A stretch of DNA of 5,680 nucleotides from an uncultured Lachnospiraceae bacterium (GCA_902803355.1 CADCPP010000037.1:1-5680), one strand, 5' to 3'. Numbered from the stretch's first letter, positions 1 through 5,499 are shown. The notes: generated by a model not told the origin, from the sequence alone. Numbers and translations are program-made.

Positions 1-457
1 CGTGATAGATGGTGCCTACCGTCTGATGCAGATATTCGCGGGTCCTGTCCTCGCGGGTGATGGTCTTTTCCCAGTCCCACTGGTCCACGTAGACGGAGTG
101 GAGATTGTCCAGCTCTTCGTCCCTGCGAATGGCGTTCATATCGGTATACAGACCTCGGCCGGCTTCGATCCCGTACTTGCCGAGCGCGTAGCGCTTCCAT
201 TTGGCCAGGGACTGCACGATCTCGGCATTCTCCTCGTTCATGCCCTTTAAGCTGAAGGAAACACGCCGTTCGGTCCCGGTCAGGTTGTCGTTCAGGCCGG
301 AGCCTGGCAGCACAAGAAGAGGCGCCGTCACGCGTCTGAGCTTCAGGTGATAGGCCAGCTCATCCTGAAAATAGTCTTTGATCTTTTTGATGGCCCGCTG
401 CGTCTCCATGGGATAGAGCACGGGCCTGTATCCGGGCGGAAGGATCAGTTGGGACAT
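1..457 (-). CDS. asnA: Aspartate-ammonia ligase (asparagine synthetase A), N-terminal part, cut by the window edge
   Basis: AsnA makes asparagine from aspartate, ammonia and ATP in the cytoplasm; it is a class II aminoacyl-tRNA synthetase-like enzyme unrelated to glutamine-dependent AsnB. The first 152 residues are visible, against about 330-340 usual for the family; the C-terminal half lies beyond base 1. Recognisable AsnA blocks occur in the expected order: the GLNDNLTG segment (residues 54-61), SLAKWKR (83-89), a GLYTDM segment (102-107) and the hallmark VDQWDWE (124-130). The start is ATG at 457-455, preceded by AGGAGGTG in the minus-strand reading at ideal spacing. The reading frame is open to the window edge, and no frameshift is seen. 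A hairpin terminator ends only about 20 nt upstream, so transcripts from any upstream promoter must cross it. The identity is secure; the state of the missing half is unknown. Confidence 0.96.
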   Translation of the reverse strand, partial: MSQLILPPGYRPVLYPMETQRAIKKIKDYFQDELAYHLKLRRVTAPLLVLPGSGLNDNLTGTERRVSFSLKGMNEENAEIVQSLAKWKRYALGKYGIEAGRGLYTDMNAIRRDEELDNLHSVYVDQWDWEKTITREDRTREYLHQTVGTIYH

Positions 458-476
458 GGACACCTCCTGATGATCT

Positions 477-507
477 AAGAGAAAACCCCTCCGCGTTCAC
501 GGAGAGG
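477..507 (-). terminator. Rho-independent terminator immediately upstream of asnA
   Basis: On the minus strand a 9-bp stem (arms 507-499 and 494-486, two G-U pairs) closes a GAAC tetraloop and is followed by TTTTCTCTT. It lies downstream of the flavin-binding protein gene and can end that transcript. It also sits about 20 nt before the asnA start codon, leaving no room for an asnA promoter after it. It may therefore be a readthrough or attenuation point for asnA (inference). Confidence 0.8.
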
Positions 508-525
508 CAGGTCTTGCGCGGCCGC

Positions 526-597
526 TTATTTCCACTTCAGGACTGCGCGCAGGAAAATGGTCAGCATAAGGATGTAGCAGACCGTCTTCGGCAGCAT
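526..597 (-). CDS. Possible 23-residue hydrophobic peptide (small ORF)
   Basis: A short ORF starts at ATG 597-595, 11 nt after the stop of the upstream flavin-binding protein gene, and ends at TAA 528-526, about 18 nt before the terminator hairpin. A GAAAGG sequence about 7 nt before the ATG could serve as a weak ribosome binding site. The product would have a continuous hydrophobic core (for example YILMLTIFL, residues 8-16), a Lys at position 4 and a basic C-terminus ending KWK, which fits a single membrane-spanning peptide. It contains no asparagine codon, so it does not resemble a classical Asn attenuation leader peptide. At this length a chance ORF is quite possible, and I recognise no family. 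Confidence 0.25.
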   Translation of the reverse strand: MLPKTVCYILMLTIFLRAVLKWK

Positions 598-608
598 GAG
601 GAAGCCTT

Positions 609-1010
609 TCAGAAGCGGATCACTTCCGGCGCTTCGGTGAAGCTGCTGAACGTGGCGACGGCATTCTTGAAATACAGCACCTGGGTGTTGTCATCATCCG
701 CGCTGTACATGGCCTTAAGGCTGGGCATTTTGTCCAGCATGGCGGCTTTCGCGGCGCGGTCATCGTCGTTGACCAGTTCGCCGGCAAGGCGCAGCCATCT
801 GCCGTCCTTAAAGGCGCAGAGCTCGACCTTCGGGTTCGCCGCGATCTGTTTGGAGACGTTCTTTACCTTTCCGGTCTGAATGTAAAGCCTGCCCCGGTAC
901 AGCAGCGCGGTGCCGAAGGGGCGCACGCGGGGCTGGTCGCCCTCGGCCGTGGCAAGATAATATGTTCCTGCTTCATCCAGAAACTGACATACTTTTTCGA
1001 TTCCTTCCAT
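609..1010 (-). CDS. Pyridoxamine 5'-phosphate oxidase-family (FMN-binding split barrel) protein
   Basis: This is a 133-residue cytoplasmic protein of the small single-domain split-barrel flavoprotein group, related to PNPOx and NimA-like proteins. Family hallmarks visible are the N-terminal helix, then GTYYLATAEGDQPRVRPFG (residues 15-33), RLYIQTGKVKNVSKQI (41-56), NPKVELCAF (59-67) and a C-terminal VLYFKNAVATFSSF stretch (111-124). Members bind FMN or related cofactors, and their substrate is usually unknown; true pyridoxal phosphate synthesis is unlikely for this short form. ATG at 1010-1008 is chosen over an ATG 13 codons upstream because AAGGAGG lies 6 nt before it and homologues begin with MEGIEKV-like sequence. 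The gene is divergent from the M19 dipeptidase gene and has its own promoter with an overlapping palindrome, which suggests regulated expression. A terminator follows at 507-477. Confidence 0.9.
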   Translation of the reverse strand: MEGIEKVCQFLDEAGTYYLATAEGDQPRVRPFGTALLYRGRLYIQTGKVKNVSKQIAANPKVELCAFKDGRWLRLAGELVNDDDRAAKAAMLDKMPSLKAMYSADDDNTQVLYFKNAVATFSSFTEAPEVIRF

Positions 1011-1027
1011 GATGATCCTCCTTGGAC

Positions 1028-1044
1028 CCTGTGTTCTGCACAGG
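1028..1044 (-). other. Small hairpin in the 5' leader of the flavin-binding protein gene
   Basis: Arms CCTGTG (1028-1033) and CACAGG (1039-1044) are perfect 6-bp inverted repeats with a 5-nt loop. The hairpin lies in the predicted leader, ending about 9 nt before the AAGGAGG ribosome binding site. No U-tract follows, so it is not a terminator. Confidence 0.35.
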
Positions 1045-1046
1045 AT

Positions 1047-1066
1047 CATGATATTTTTTTATCATG
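1047..1066. promoter_or_regulatory. Perfect inverted repeat, candidate operator over the -10 element
   Basis: Arms CATGATA (1047-1053) and TATCATG (1060-1066) are perfect 7-bp inverted repeats around six T residues. The site covers the -10 element and predicted start of the minus-strand promoter, the usual position for a repressor operator. Which regulator would bind cannot be read from the sequence. As RNA, the 6-nt loop could also form a weak AT-rich hairpin. Confidence 0.45.
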
Positions 1067-1084
1067 TGTCGGCAGGTCCGTCAA
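1056..1084 (-). promoter_or_regulatory. Sigma-A type promoter for the flavin-binding protein gene
   Basis: On the minus strand TTGACG (1084-1079, five of six matches to consensus) is separated by exactly 17 nt from TAAAAA (1061-1056), with a TGA extended -10 element at 1064-1062. Transcription would start near 1049, giving a leader of about 40 nt before the ATG at 1010. An alternative -10, TATCAT (1053-1048), is closer to consensus but lacks a correctly spaced -35. Confidence 0.6.
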
Positions 1085-1152
1085 CCTCCGTTTACCGGAA
1101 AGCGGCCCGGAGGATCCATGAAAATGCCGGTATGCAGGGTCGGTTTTTGTTG

Positions 1153-1158
1153 TATACT
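1153..1158 (+). promoter_or_regulatory. Candidate -10 element for the M19 dipeptidase gene
   Basis: TATACT (five of six matches) lies about 50 nt before the dipeptidase start, behind a T-rich stretch. No good -35 hexamer is seen at 16-18 nt upstream, so the assignment rests on the -10 and its position. Confidence 0.4.
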
Positions 1159-1208
1159 GTAAGCTGGAGCTGCAGAATACTGCCCCGCGCGCATGAGGAG
1201 GAAGAAAA

Positions 1209-2198
1209 ATGAACAGTTTATACCCTTATATCGACCTGCACTGTGACACCCTTGGGCTTGCCAGAAGGCAGAAAAAAAGGACCCTGCTTGAGCTGCAGGG
1301 TACCATGACCGATGTAAAGAAACTGCGCGCCGGCGGCTGCCTTGCGCAGTGCTTTGCCATTTTTCTGCCGTCAAAGGATCGCATCAAAAAGCCAGAGTCT
1401 GATTACCCCGGCGATGAAGCCTATATCGCAGCGCTTCACGAGATCTTTCTGAACACGGAGCGGGAGTGCGGCGACATCTTTGCCGCAGTTCGCAGCGCGC
1501 AGGACCTTTCCGCGCTTGAGGGATCCGGGAAGGTAGGCGGCATCCTGACCATGGAGGATGGCCGTGCCGTAAACGGAAGCTTTGAAAACCTGAAACGCTT
1601 TTACGACATGGGCGTCCGCATCCTGGCGCTTCTGTGGAATCACGCCAATTGCTTCGGTGCGCCGAACTCGGCCGATCCTGCCGTCATGAACAGCGGTCTG
1701 ACCGCATTTGGGAAGGAAGCTGTTGCTTATATGGAAGAACTGGGGATGGGAATCGACGTTTCGCACTTATCTGACGGCGGCTTCTGGGATGTTGTGCAGC
1801 TTGCGAAAAAGCCGTTCTTTGCGACACATTCCAACTGCCGGGCCCTGAATCCGCATCCCCGCAGCATGACTGACGAAATGATCCGCGCTCTGGCCGATAA
1901 GGGCGGTGTGATGGGCGTCAATTTCTGCCCTGCGTTTCTTGACGGGGATGTCTCGCGAACTGATGCCACGATCGACGCGATCGCTTCGCAGCTGCGCCAC
2001 CGCATCAATATCGGCGGTCTCGAATGCGCCGCCGTCGGTACGGATTTTGACGGAATAGACGGCGATCTGGAGATCCCGGATGCCTCCTGCATGCCGCGGC
2101 TTTTTGAAGAGCTTTCCCGCCGCGGGTTTACGGCTGACGAACTGGAGCACATCGCGCACAAAAACTGTAAGCGGGTTCTGAATGATATGCTTGGCTGA
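1209..2198 (+). CDS. Membrane dipeptidase / renal dipeptidase-like metallopeptidase (family M19)
   Basis: A 329-residue protein of peptidase family M19, an amidohydrolase-fold enzyme that hydrolyses dipeptides using two zinc ions. The complete metal-ligand set of the family is present: H11 and D13 in DLHCDT, the bridging E116 in LTMEDG, H186 in DVSH, H207 in FATHSN, and the catalytic D279 in VGTDFDG. Spacing agrees well with human DPEP1 (H20, D22, E125, H198, H219, D288). There is no signal peptide or lipid anchor, so unlike the animal enzyme it is probably cytoplasmic, acting in peptide turnover (inference). The ATG at 1209 has AGGAGG seven nt upstream. Length is normal and the gene appears intact. 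It stands alone, divergent from the flavin-binding protein gene and convergent with the metal unit. Exact substrates (L,L- or L,D-dipeptides) cannot be told. Confidence 0.94.
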   Translation: MNSLYPYIDLHCDTLGLARRQKKRTLLELQGTMTDVKKLRAGGCLAQCFAIFLPSKDRIKKPESDYPGDEAYIAALHEIFLNTERECGDIFAAVRSAQDLSALEGSGKVGGILTMEDGRAVNGSFENLKRFYDMGVRILALLWNHANCFGAPNSADPAVMNSGLTAFGKEAVAYMEELGMGIDVSHLSDGGFWDVVQLAKKPFFATHSNCRALNPHPRSMTDEMIRALADKGGVMGVNFCPAFLDGDVSRTDATIDAIASQLRHRINIGGLECAAVGTDFDGIDGDLEIPDASCMPRLFEELSRRGFTADELEHIAHKNCKRVLNDMLG

Positions 2199-2273
2199 GC
2201 GGCCTTTTCAGGCCACGGGGCTTCCGGCTGCCGTCGTGTGCCTTTAAGGCTCAGTCCGGGGAAGCGCTCAGCC
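2193..2273. terminator. Structured convergent intergenic region, possible bidirectional terminator
   Basis: Between two converging genes, GGCTGAGCG (2193-2201) and CGCTCAGCC (2265-2273) form a perfect 9-bp inverted repeat; each copy contains the stop codon of one gene. Inside are a GGCCT/AGGCC hairpin with a TTTC loop (2202-2215), a CTTCCGG/CCGGGGAAG pairing and a short GCCT-TTA-AGGC hairpin. No clear U-tract follows on either strand, so termination is plausible but not certain. Confidence 0.35.
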
Positions 2274-2477
2274 GAGCGCCACGTCCAGCGCCATCATGAG
2301 GCTGAAGCCCACGGCAAAGAAGATGACGCCGATGTTGGAGTGCTCGCCTTCGGACATCTCCGGGATCAGCTCCTCCACGACCACGTAGAGCATGGCACCG
2401 GCAGCAAAGGAAAGAAAGTAGGGCATGGCGGGGACCACAAGGCCGGCGATCAGCAGCCCCATAAGGATGGTCTTCAT
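2268..2477 (-). pseudogene. ZIP-family metal transporter remnant (C-terminal end only)
   Basis: The 69-residue product matches the last part of ZIP-family (ZupT/GufA-like) divalent-metal transporters: the LSFAAGAMLYVVVEELIPE helix (residues 22-40), the GEHSNIG loop (44-50) and the final helix ending MMALDVALG. Full transporters have about 250-270 residues and eight membrane helices. Here the HNxPEG and HExxxE metal-binding helices are absent, so metal transport is very unlikely. The ATG at 2477-2475 overlaps the TGA of the HMA gene (ATGA), which suggests translational coupling; its own ribosome binding site is poor. The first ten residues (MKTILMGLLI) resemble the N-terminus of such transporters, so I infer an in-frame internal deletion joining start to end. 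Alternatives are a short membrane peptide with a new role or an assembly collapse. Confidence 0.75.
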
Positions 2478-2728
2478 CTGCGTCCGAACAGGCCTTTCTT
2501 TTCATAAGGAGCAGAGCCGATGTCCAGGCAGCGGTAGCCTGTCGCGTCCACGGCAGCCTTTACGGCTGCAAGGTCCACGGCTTCTTCCGTAAGGAAGGAG
2601 GCCTCCTGCTGTTTGCGGGATGCGCTCACTTTTTTTGCCGAGGGAACGGCTTTTCGGATCGCTTCGCACACATGTGCCTCGCACATGCCGCACATCATGC
2701 CGTCAACTTTCATCGTAGTTCTGATCAT
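2474..2728 (-). CDS. Heavy-metal-associated (HMA) domain protein, copper-chaperone-like
   Basis: An 84-residue cytoplasmic protein formed by one ferredoxin-like HMA domain. The metal-binding loop GMMCGMCEAHV (residues 10-20) supplies C13 and C16, equivalent to the MxCxxC cysteines of CopZ-type chaperones; C21 and C67 are extra cysteines. The GY motif near the end (residues 64-65) and a PYEKKGLFG tail are typical of small HMA proteins found beside ZIP transporters in gut Clostridia. ATG at 2728-2726 is chosen because AGAGG lies 8 nt before it; an ATG 11 codons upstream adds a non-homologous extension and would run into the operator region. The gene has a near-consensus promoter and a palindromic operator candidate. 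Its stop overlaps the start of the ZIP remnant. Which metal it binds (copper, zinc or other) cannot be decided here. Confidence 0.9.
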   Translation of the reverse strand: MIRTTMKVDGMMCGMCEAHVCEAIRKAVPSAKKVSASRKQQEASFLTEEAVDLAAVKAAVDATGYRCLDIGSAPYEKKGLFGRR

Positions 2729-2762
2729 ATCGATAACCTCTTTTCGGTGCTGTATTTGCAAT

Positions 2763-2778
2763 GTTAGCCCTCGCTAAC
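2763..2778. promoter_or_regulatory. Inverted repeat at the start site of the HMA gene, candidate metalloregulator operator
   Basis: GTTAGC (2763-2768) and GCTAAC (2773-2778) form a perfect 6-bp inverted repeat with a 4-bp spacer, placed from about +3 to +18 of the predicted transcript. This is a classical repressor position. The half-sites resemble the GTTAG/CTAAC core of DtxR/IdeR-type metal-dependent repressor boxes, but the spacing differs from that consensus. A metal-responsive repressor is therefore an inference supported by the gene content. Confidence 0.55.
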
Positions 2779-2787
2779 TGCGGCTTA

Positions 2788-2816
2788 ATTATACTCAGCG
2801 GAAATAAAGAAATCAA
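2788..2816 (-). promoter_or_regulatory. Sigma-A promoter of the HMA/ZIP-remnant unit
   Basis: On the minus strand TTGATT (2816-2811) and a perfect TATAAT (2793-2788) are separated by exactly 17 nt. Transcription would begin near 2781. The -35 hexamer lies inside the 3' arm of the terminator belonging to the upstream UvrA-like gene, so the two elements share DNA. Confidence 0.8.
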
Positions 2817-2840
2817 GCCCGGAAATGATCCGGGCCTGAT
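2812..2840 (-). terminator. Terminator of the UvrA-like gene, possibly bidirectional
   Basis: Arms 2812-2822 and 2830-2840 pair over 11 positions with one A/C mismatch around a 7-nt loop, including a GCCCGG/CCGGGC core. On the minus strand the stem is followed by TTCTTTATTT, suited to ending the UvrA-like transcript. On the plus strand a run of T continues to 2844, so it could also stop antisense transcription. Confidence 0.7.
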
Positions 2841-2857
2841 TTTTGTCTGGGGACAGA

Positions 2858-2954
2858 GCCTTTGTCTGTGAGGCTGTTTTCTGCCTTTGTTTGTGAGACC
2901 GGCGCCTGCCTTTCCTGCAGCCGGCTTCTGCCTTTGATGCGGCCTCAGATATCT
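2858..2954. repeat. Degenerate tandem repeat, four GCCTTTG-headed units
   Basis: On the plus strand GCCTTTG or GCCTTTC recurs at 2858, 2883, 2908 and 2930, spacing 25, 25 and 22 bp. The first two units are clearly similar (GCCTTTGTCTGTGAGGC and GCCTTTGTTTGTGAGAC); the others share mainly the head. The array lies in the noncoding stretch between the UvrA-like stop codon and its terminator. No function can be assigned. Confidence 0.4.
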
Positions 2955-5438
2955 TCAGATAAAGCGTCCCGTGATGCTCTCCGGGCAGTTCTTTACTTCC
3001 TCGGGCGTGCCGCAGACAACGATCCGGCCGCCGTCCTCGCCGCCCTCCGGCCCCATATCGACGATGTAGTCGGCGGAGCGGATCACGTCAAGGTCGTGCT
3101 CGATCACGATCACGGTCGCGCCGTGAGCGATCAGTGTCTGGAAAACGTTCAAAAGCGTCTCCACATCCTTCGGATGGAGGCCGATGGTCGGCTCATCAAA
3201 GACGAAGACGGAATCATCCTGCTGCCTGCCCATTTCGGAGGCGAGCTTTAGGCGCTGCGCTTCGCCGCCGGAAAGGCCGGGCGTCTCCTCACCGAGCGTG
3301 AGGTAGCCGAGCCCGAGGTCGCGCAGGATCTCCAGCCTCGGCTTTACGGAATTCATGTCCCTGCAGAAGGAAAGCGCGGTGTTTACGTCCATATCCATGA
3401 GCTGCGGAAGAGAGCGCTCCTCGCCGGCTTTGCTCCGGTAGCGGATCTGCTTGGCGGCGTTTCCGTAGCGCGAACCGCGGCATTCGGGGCAGGGGATATT
3501 CACGTCCGGAAGGAACTGAACGTCCAGGGAGATCTGGCCGGTCCCGTCGCAGACGCCGCAGCGAAGCGAACCGGTGTTGTAGGAAAAATCACCGGCCTTG
3601 AGCCCGGCCTGTTTTGCGTCCGCCGTCTTCGCAAAGAGCTTGCGGAGCTCATCGTGGACGCCGGCATAGGTGGCTACGGTAGAGCGGACGTTGATGCCGA
3701 TAGGGGTCGCGTCAATGAGCTTGACGTGCTTTATCCCCTCCGCCTCGATCTTCTTTACATGCGCGGGCAGTTTTCCGCCGCCCGTGAGGGCTTCCAGGGC
3801 CGGAATGAGGCTCTCCAGGATGAGGGTCGTCTTGCCGGAGCCGGACACGCCGGTAATGACCGTGAGCGCGGTCTTCGGGATGCGCACGGAGAGGGGCTTT
3901 ACGGTATGGATGCGGTCCGTCTCCATGCAGATCCCGCCGCGCGCAAAGAGGTCTTCCGCGCTGCGCGGCCTTACGGGGCTCTGCTTTCCGGAGAGATAGC
4001 GGCCGATCACGGAGGCTTCATTGGCTTCAAGCTCCGTCACGCTGCCCTCGGCAATGACCGTGCCGCCGTCAGCGCCGGCCCCGGGTCCCATCTCGATCAG
4101 ATGGTCCGACTCCCTCAGGATCTGCGTATCGTGGTCGACCAGAAGGACGGAATTGCCGTCCTTAACGAGGTCATGCATGACGCCGCTTAGGCCTACGATA
4201 TTTGCGGGATGCAGGCCGATGGACGGCTCGTCAAGCACGTAGAGGACGCCGGTCGTCCGGTTGCGGACGGCCCGGGCAAGCTGCATGCGCTGCCGCTCGC
4301 CGGTCGAGAGGGTGGAAGATGCCCGGTCAAGGCTCAGGTACCCGAGTCCCAGATCCATGAGCCTGGCGGCGACCTCCAGATAGGACTCGCAGATGTTCCG
4401 CGCCATCGGCCTCATTTCTTCCGGCAGGGAGGCAGGCACCTTCTTCACCCATTCCACAGACTCCTTCAGGGTCATCTGGCAGGCCTGATCGAGGGAGATC
4501 CCCATGAGGCGCGGCGCCCTCGCCTCTTCCGAGAGCCTGGTGCCGTGGCATTCCGGGCAGGCTTCCTCTTTCAAAAACTTCTCCACGCGCTTCATGCCGG
4601 TCTCATCCTTCACCTTGCTCAGGGCGTTGAGGACAGTCGCCGTCGCGCTGTAATAAGTGAAATCCATCTCGCCGGCTGTAGCAGTCTCCGCCTTTTTCGG
4701 GCGGTAGAAGATGTGCTTCTTGACCATGGGACCATCGTAGACGATGGCCTTCTCCTCCTCGCTCAGCTCCTTAAACGGCACGTCCGTGCGCACGCCCATA
4801 GCCCGGCAGACGTCGGTCATGAGAGACCACATCAGGGAGTTCCACGGGGCAACGGCGCCTTCATCGATCGTGAGGCTCTCATCGGGGACCAGGGTGCTGC
4901 GGTCAACGGTCCGGACAGTGCCCGTGCCGCCGCAGCATTTGCAAGCGCCCTGCGAATTGAAGGCCAGCTCTTCCGCGCCGGGACCGTAAAAATGCACGCC
5001 GCACTCAGGGCAGACGATCTCCTGCATGAGCGCCACCTGGAAGCCGGGCGGCGCGTAATGACCGTTCGGGCAGCGATGGGAGGCAAGGCGTGAGAACATC
5101 AGCCGCAGGCTGTTCAGGAGTTCCGTACCCGTGCCGAAGGTGGAGCGGATGCCCGGAACACCCGGCCGCTGATGCAGGGCGAGCGCTGCCGGCACGTACA
5201 GGACCTCGTCAACGTCTGCCCGGGCGGCCTGCGTCATGCGTCTTCTGGTGTAGGTCGAAAGGGATTCCAGATAACGTCTTGACCCCTCGGCGTACAGCAC
5301 GCCCAGGGCAAGCGAAGACTTGCCGGAGCCGGATACCCCGGCAATGCCGGTGATCTGATGGAGCGGGATATCCACATCAATGTTCTTCAGGTTGTGGACG
5401 CGCGCTCCCCTGACCTCGATATTTTTCGGCTGATCCAT
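2955..5438 (-). CDS. UvrA-like ABC ATPase without UvrB-binding domain (UvrA2 / drug-resistance type)
   Basis: An 827-residue cytoplasmic DNA-binding protein with two ABC ATPase modules in the UvrA arrangement. The first has Walker A GVSGSGKS (34-41), signature LSTGERQR (377-384), Walker B LYVLDEP (399-405) and H436; the second has GVSGSGKT (530-537), LSGGEAQR (722-729), VFVFDEP (744-750) and H781. Zinc-finger cysteines are seen at 143/146 with 166/169 and at 627/630 with 650/653. Canonical UvrA is about 940 residues; here the region after SRLASHRCPNGHY runs almost directly into the zinc finger, so the UvrB-interacting domain is missing. This matches the UvrA2/DrrC-like group linked to tolerance of DNA-binding drugs rather than core excision repair; the function here is inferred. 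ATG 5438-5436 has AGAGG 8 nt upstream. ATG 5459-5457, with GGGAGG at 9 nt, is a real alternative adding seven residues. Confidence 0.93.
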   Translation of the reverse strand: MDQPKNIEVRGARVHNLKNIDVDIPLHQITGIAGVSGSGKSSLALGVLYAEGSRRYLESLSTYTRRRMTQAARADVDEVLYVPAALALHQRPGVPGIRSTFGTGTELLNSLRLMFSRLASHRCPNGHYAPPGFQVALMQEIVCPECGVHFYGPGAEELAFNSQGACKCCGGTGTVRTVDRSTLVPDESLTIDEGAVAPWNSLMWSLMTDVCRAMGVRTDVPFKELSEEEKAIVYDGPMVKKHIFYRPKKAETATAGEMDFTYYSATATVLNALSKVKDETGMKRVEKFLKEEACPECHGTRLSEEARAPRLMGISLDQACQMTLKESVEWVKKVPASLPEEMRPMARNICESYLEVAARLMDLGLGYLSLDRASSTLSTGERQRMQLARAVRNRTTGVLYVLDEPSIGLHPANIVGLSGVMHDLVKDGNSVLLVDHDTQILRESDHLIEMGPGAGADGGTVIAEGSVTELEANEASVIGRYLSGKQSPVRPRSAEDLFARGGICMETDRIHTVKPLSVRIPKTALTVITGVSGSGKTTLILESLIPALEALTGGGKLPAHVKKIEAEGIKHVKLIDATPIGINVRSTVATYAGVHDELRKLFAKTADAKQAGLKAGDFSYNTGSLRCGVCDGTGQISLDVQFLPDVNIPCPECRGSRYGNAAKQIRYRSKAGEERSLPQLMDMDVNTALSFCRDMNSVKPRLEILRDLGLGYLTLGEETPGLSGGEAQRLKLASEMGRQQDDSVFVFDEPTIGLHPKDVETLLNVFQTLIAHGATVIVIEHDLDVIRSADYIVDMGPEGGEDGGRIVVCGTPEEVKNCPESITGRFI

Positions 5439-5490
5439 GATCAAACCTCTGCTTTCCATGCTTTCTATCCTCCCCGTTGCAGGTTTTCTC

Positions 5491-5499
5491 AGTATAGCA
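5491..5499 (-). promoter_or_regulatory. Extended -10 promoter of the UvrA-like gene
   Basis: The minus strand reads TGCTATACT (5499-5491), an extended -10 element with a five-of-six TATACT hexamer. The -35 position (TGGCGC, 5519-5514) is a poor match, which is common with extended -10 promoters. The predicted start near 5484 gives a leader of about 45 nt. The element lies just downstream of the preceding gene's terminator. Confidence 0.6.

Noticed and set aside
457..760. T-box riboswitch for asnA
   Set aside because: A terminator is present before asnA, but I find no TGGNACCGCG T-box motif on the minus strand, and only about 130 nt separate the previous stop codon from the terminator end, which is too short for a standard T-box with Stem I.
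514..879. Plus-strand 121-residue open frame over the flavin-binding protein gene
   Set aside because: It is antisense to a clear family match, and the Ser/Ala-rich product has no recognisable domain.
1085..1113. Inverted repeat CCTCCG/CGGAGG in the divergent intergenic region
   Set aside because: The 6-bp GC-rich arms are 17 bp apart and match no promoter geometry; the arm resembles a Shine-Dalgarno sequence but no ORF with a good start follows it. Probably chance in GC-rich DNA.
1371..2161. Minus-strand open frames opposite the M19 dipeptidase gene
   Set aside because: The plus-strand product has every M19 metal ligand in place; the antisense products show no motif and no proper ribosome binding site.
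3654..4190. Long plus-strand open frames opposite the UvrA-like gene (also 4209-5093)
   Set aside because: They lie wholly inside a gene with full family motifs on the other strand, encode low-complexity Ala/Arg/Gly-rich products without recognisable domains, and are typical antisense shadows of GC-rich coding sequence.
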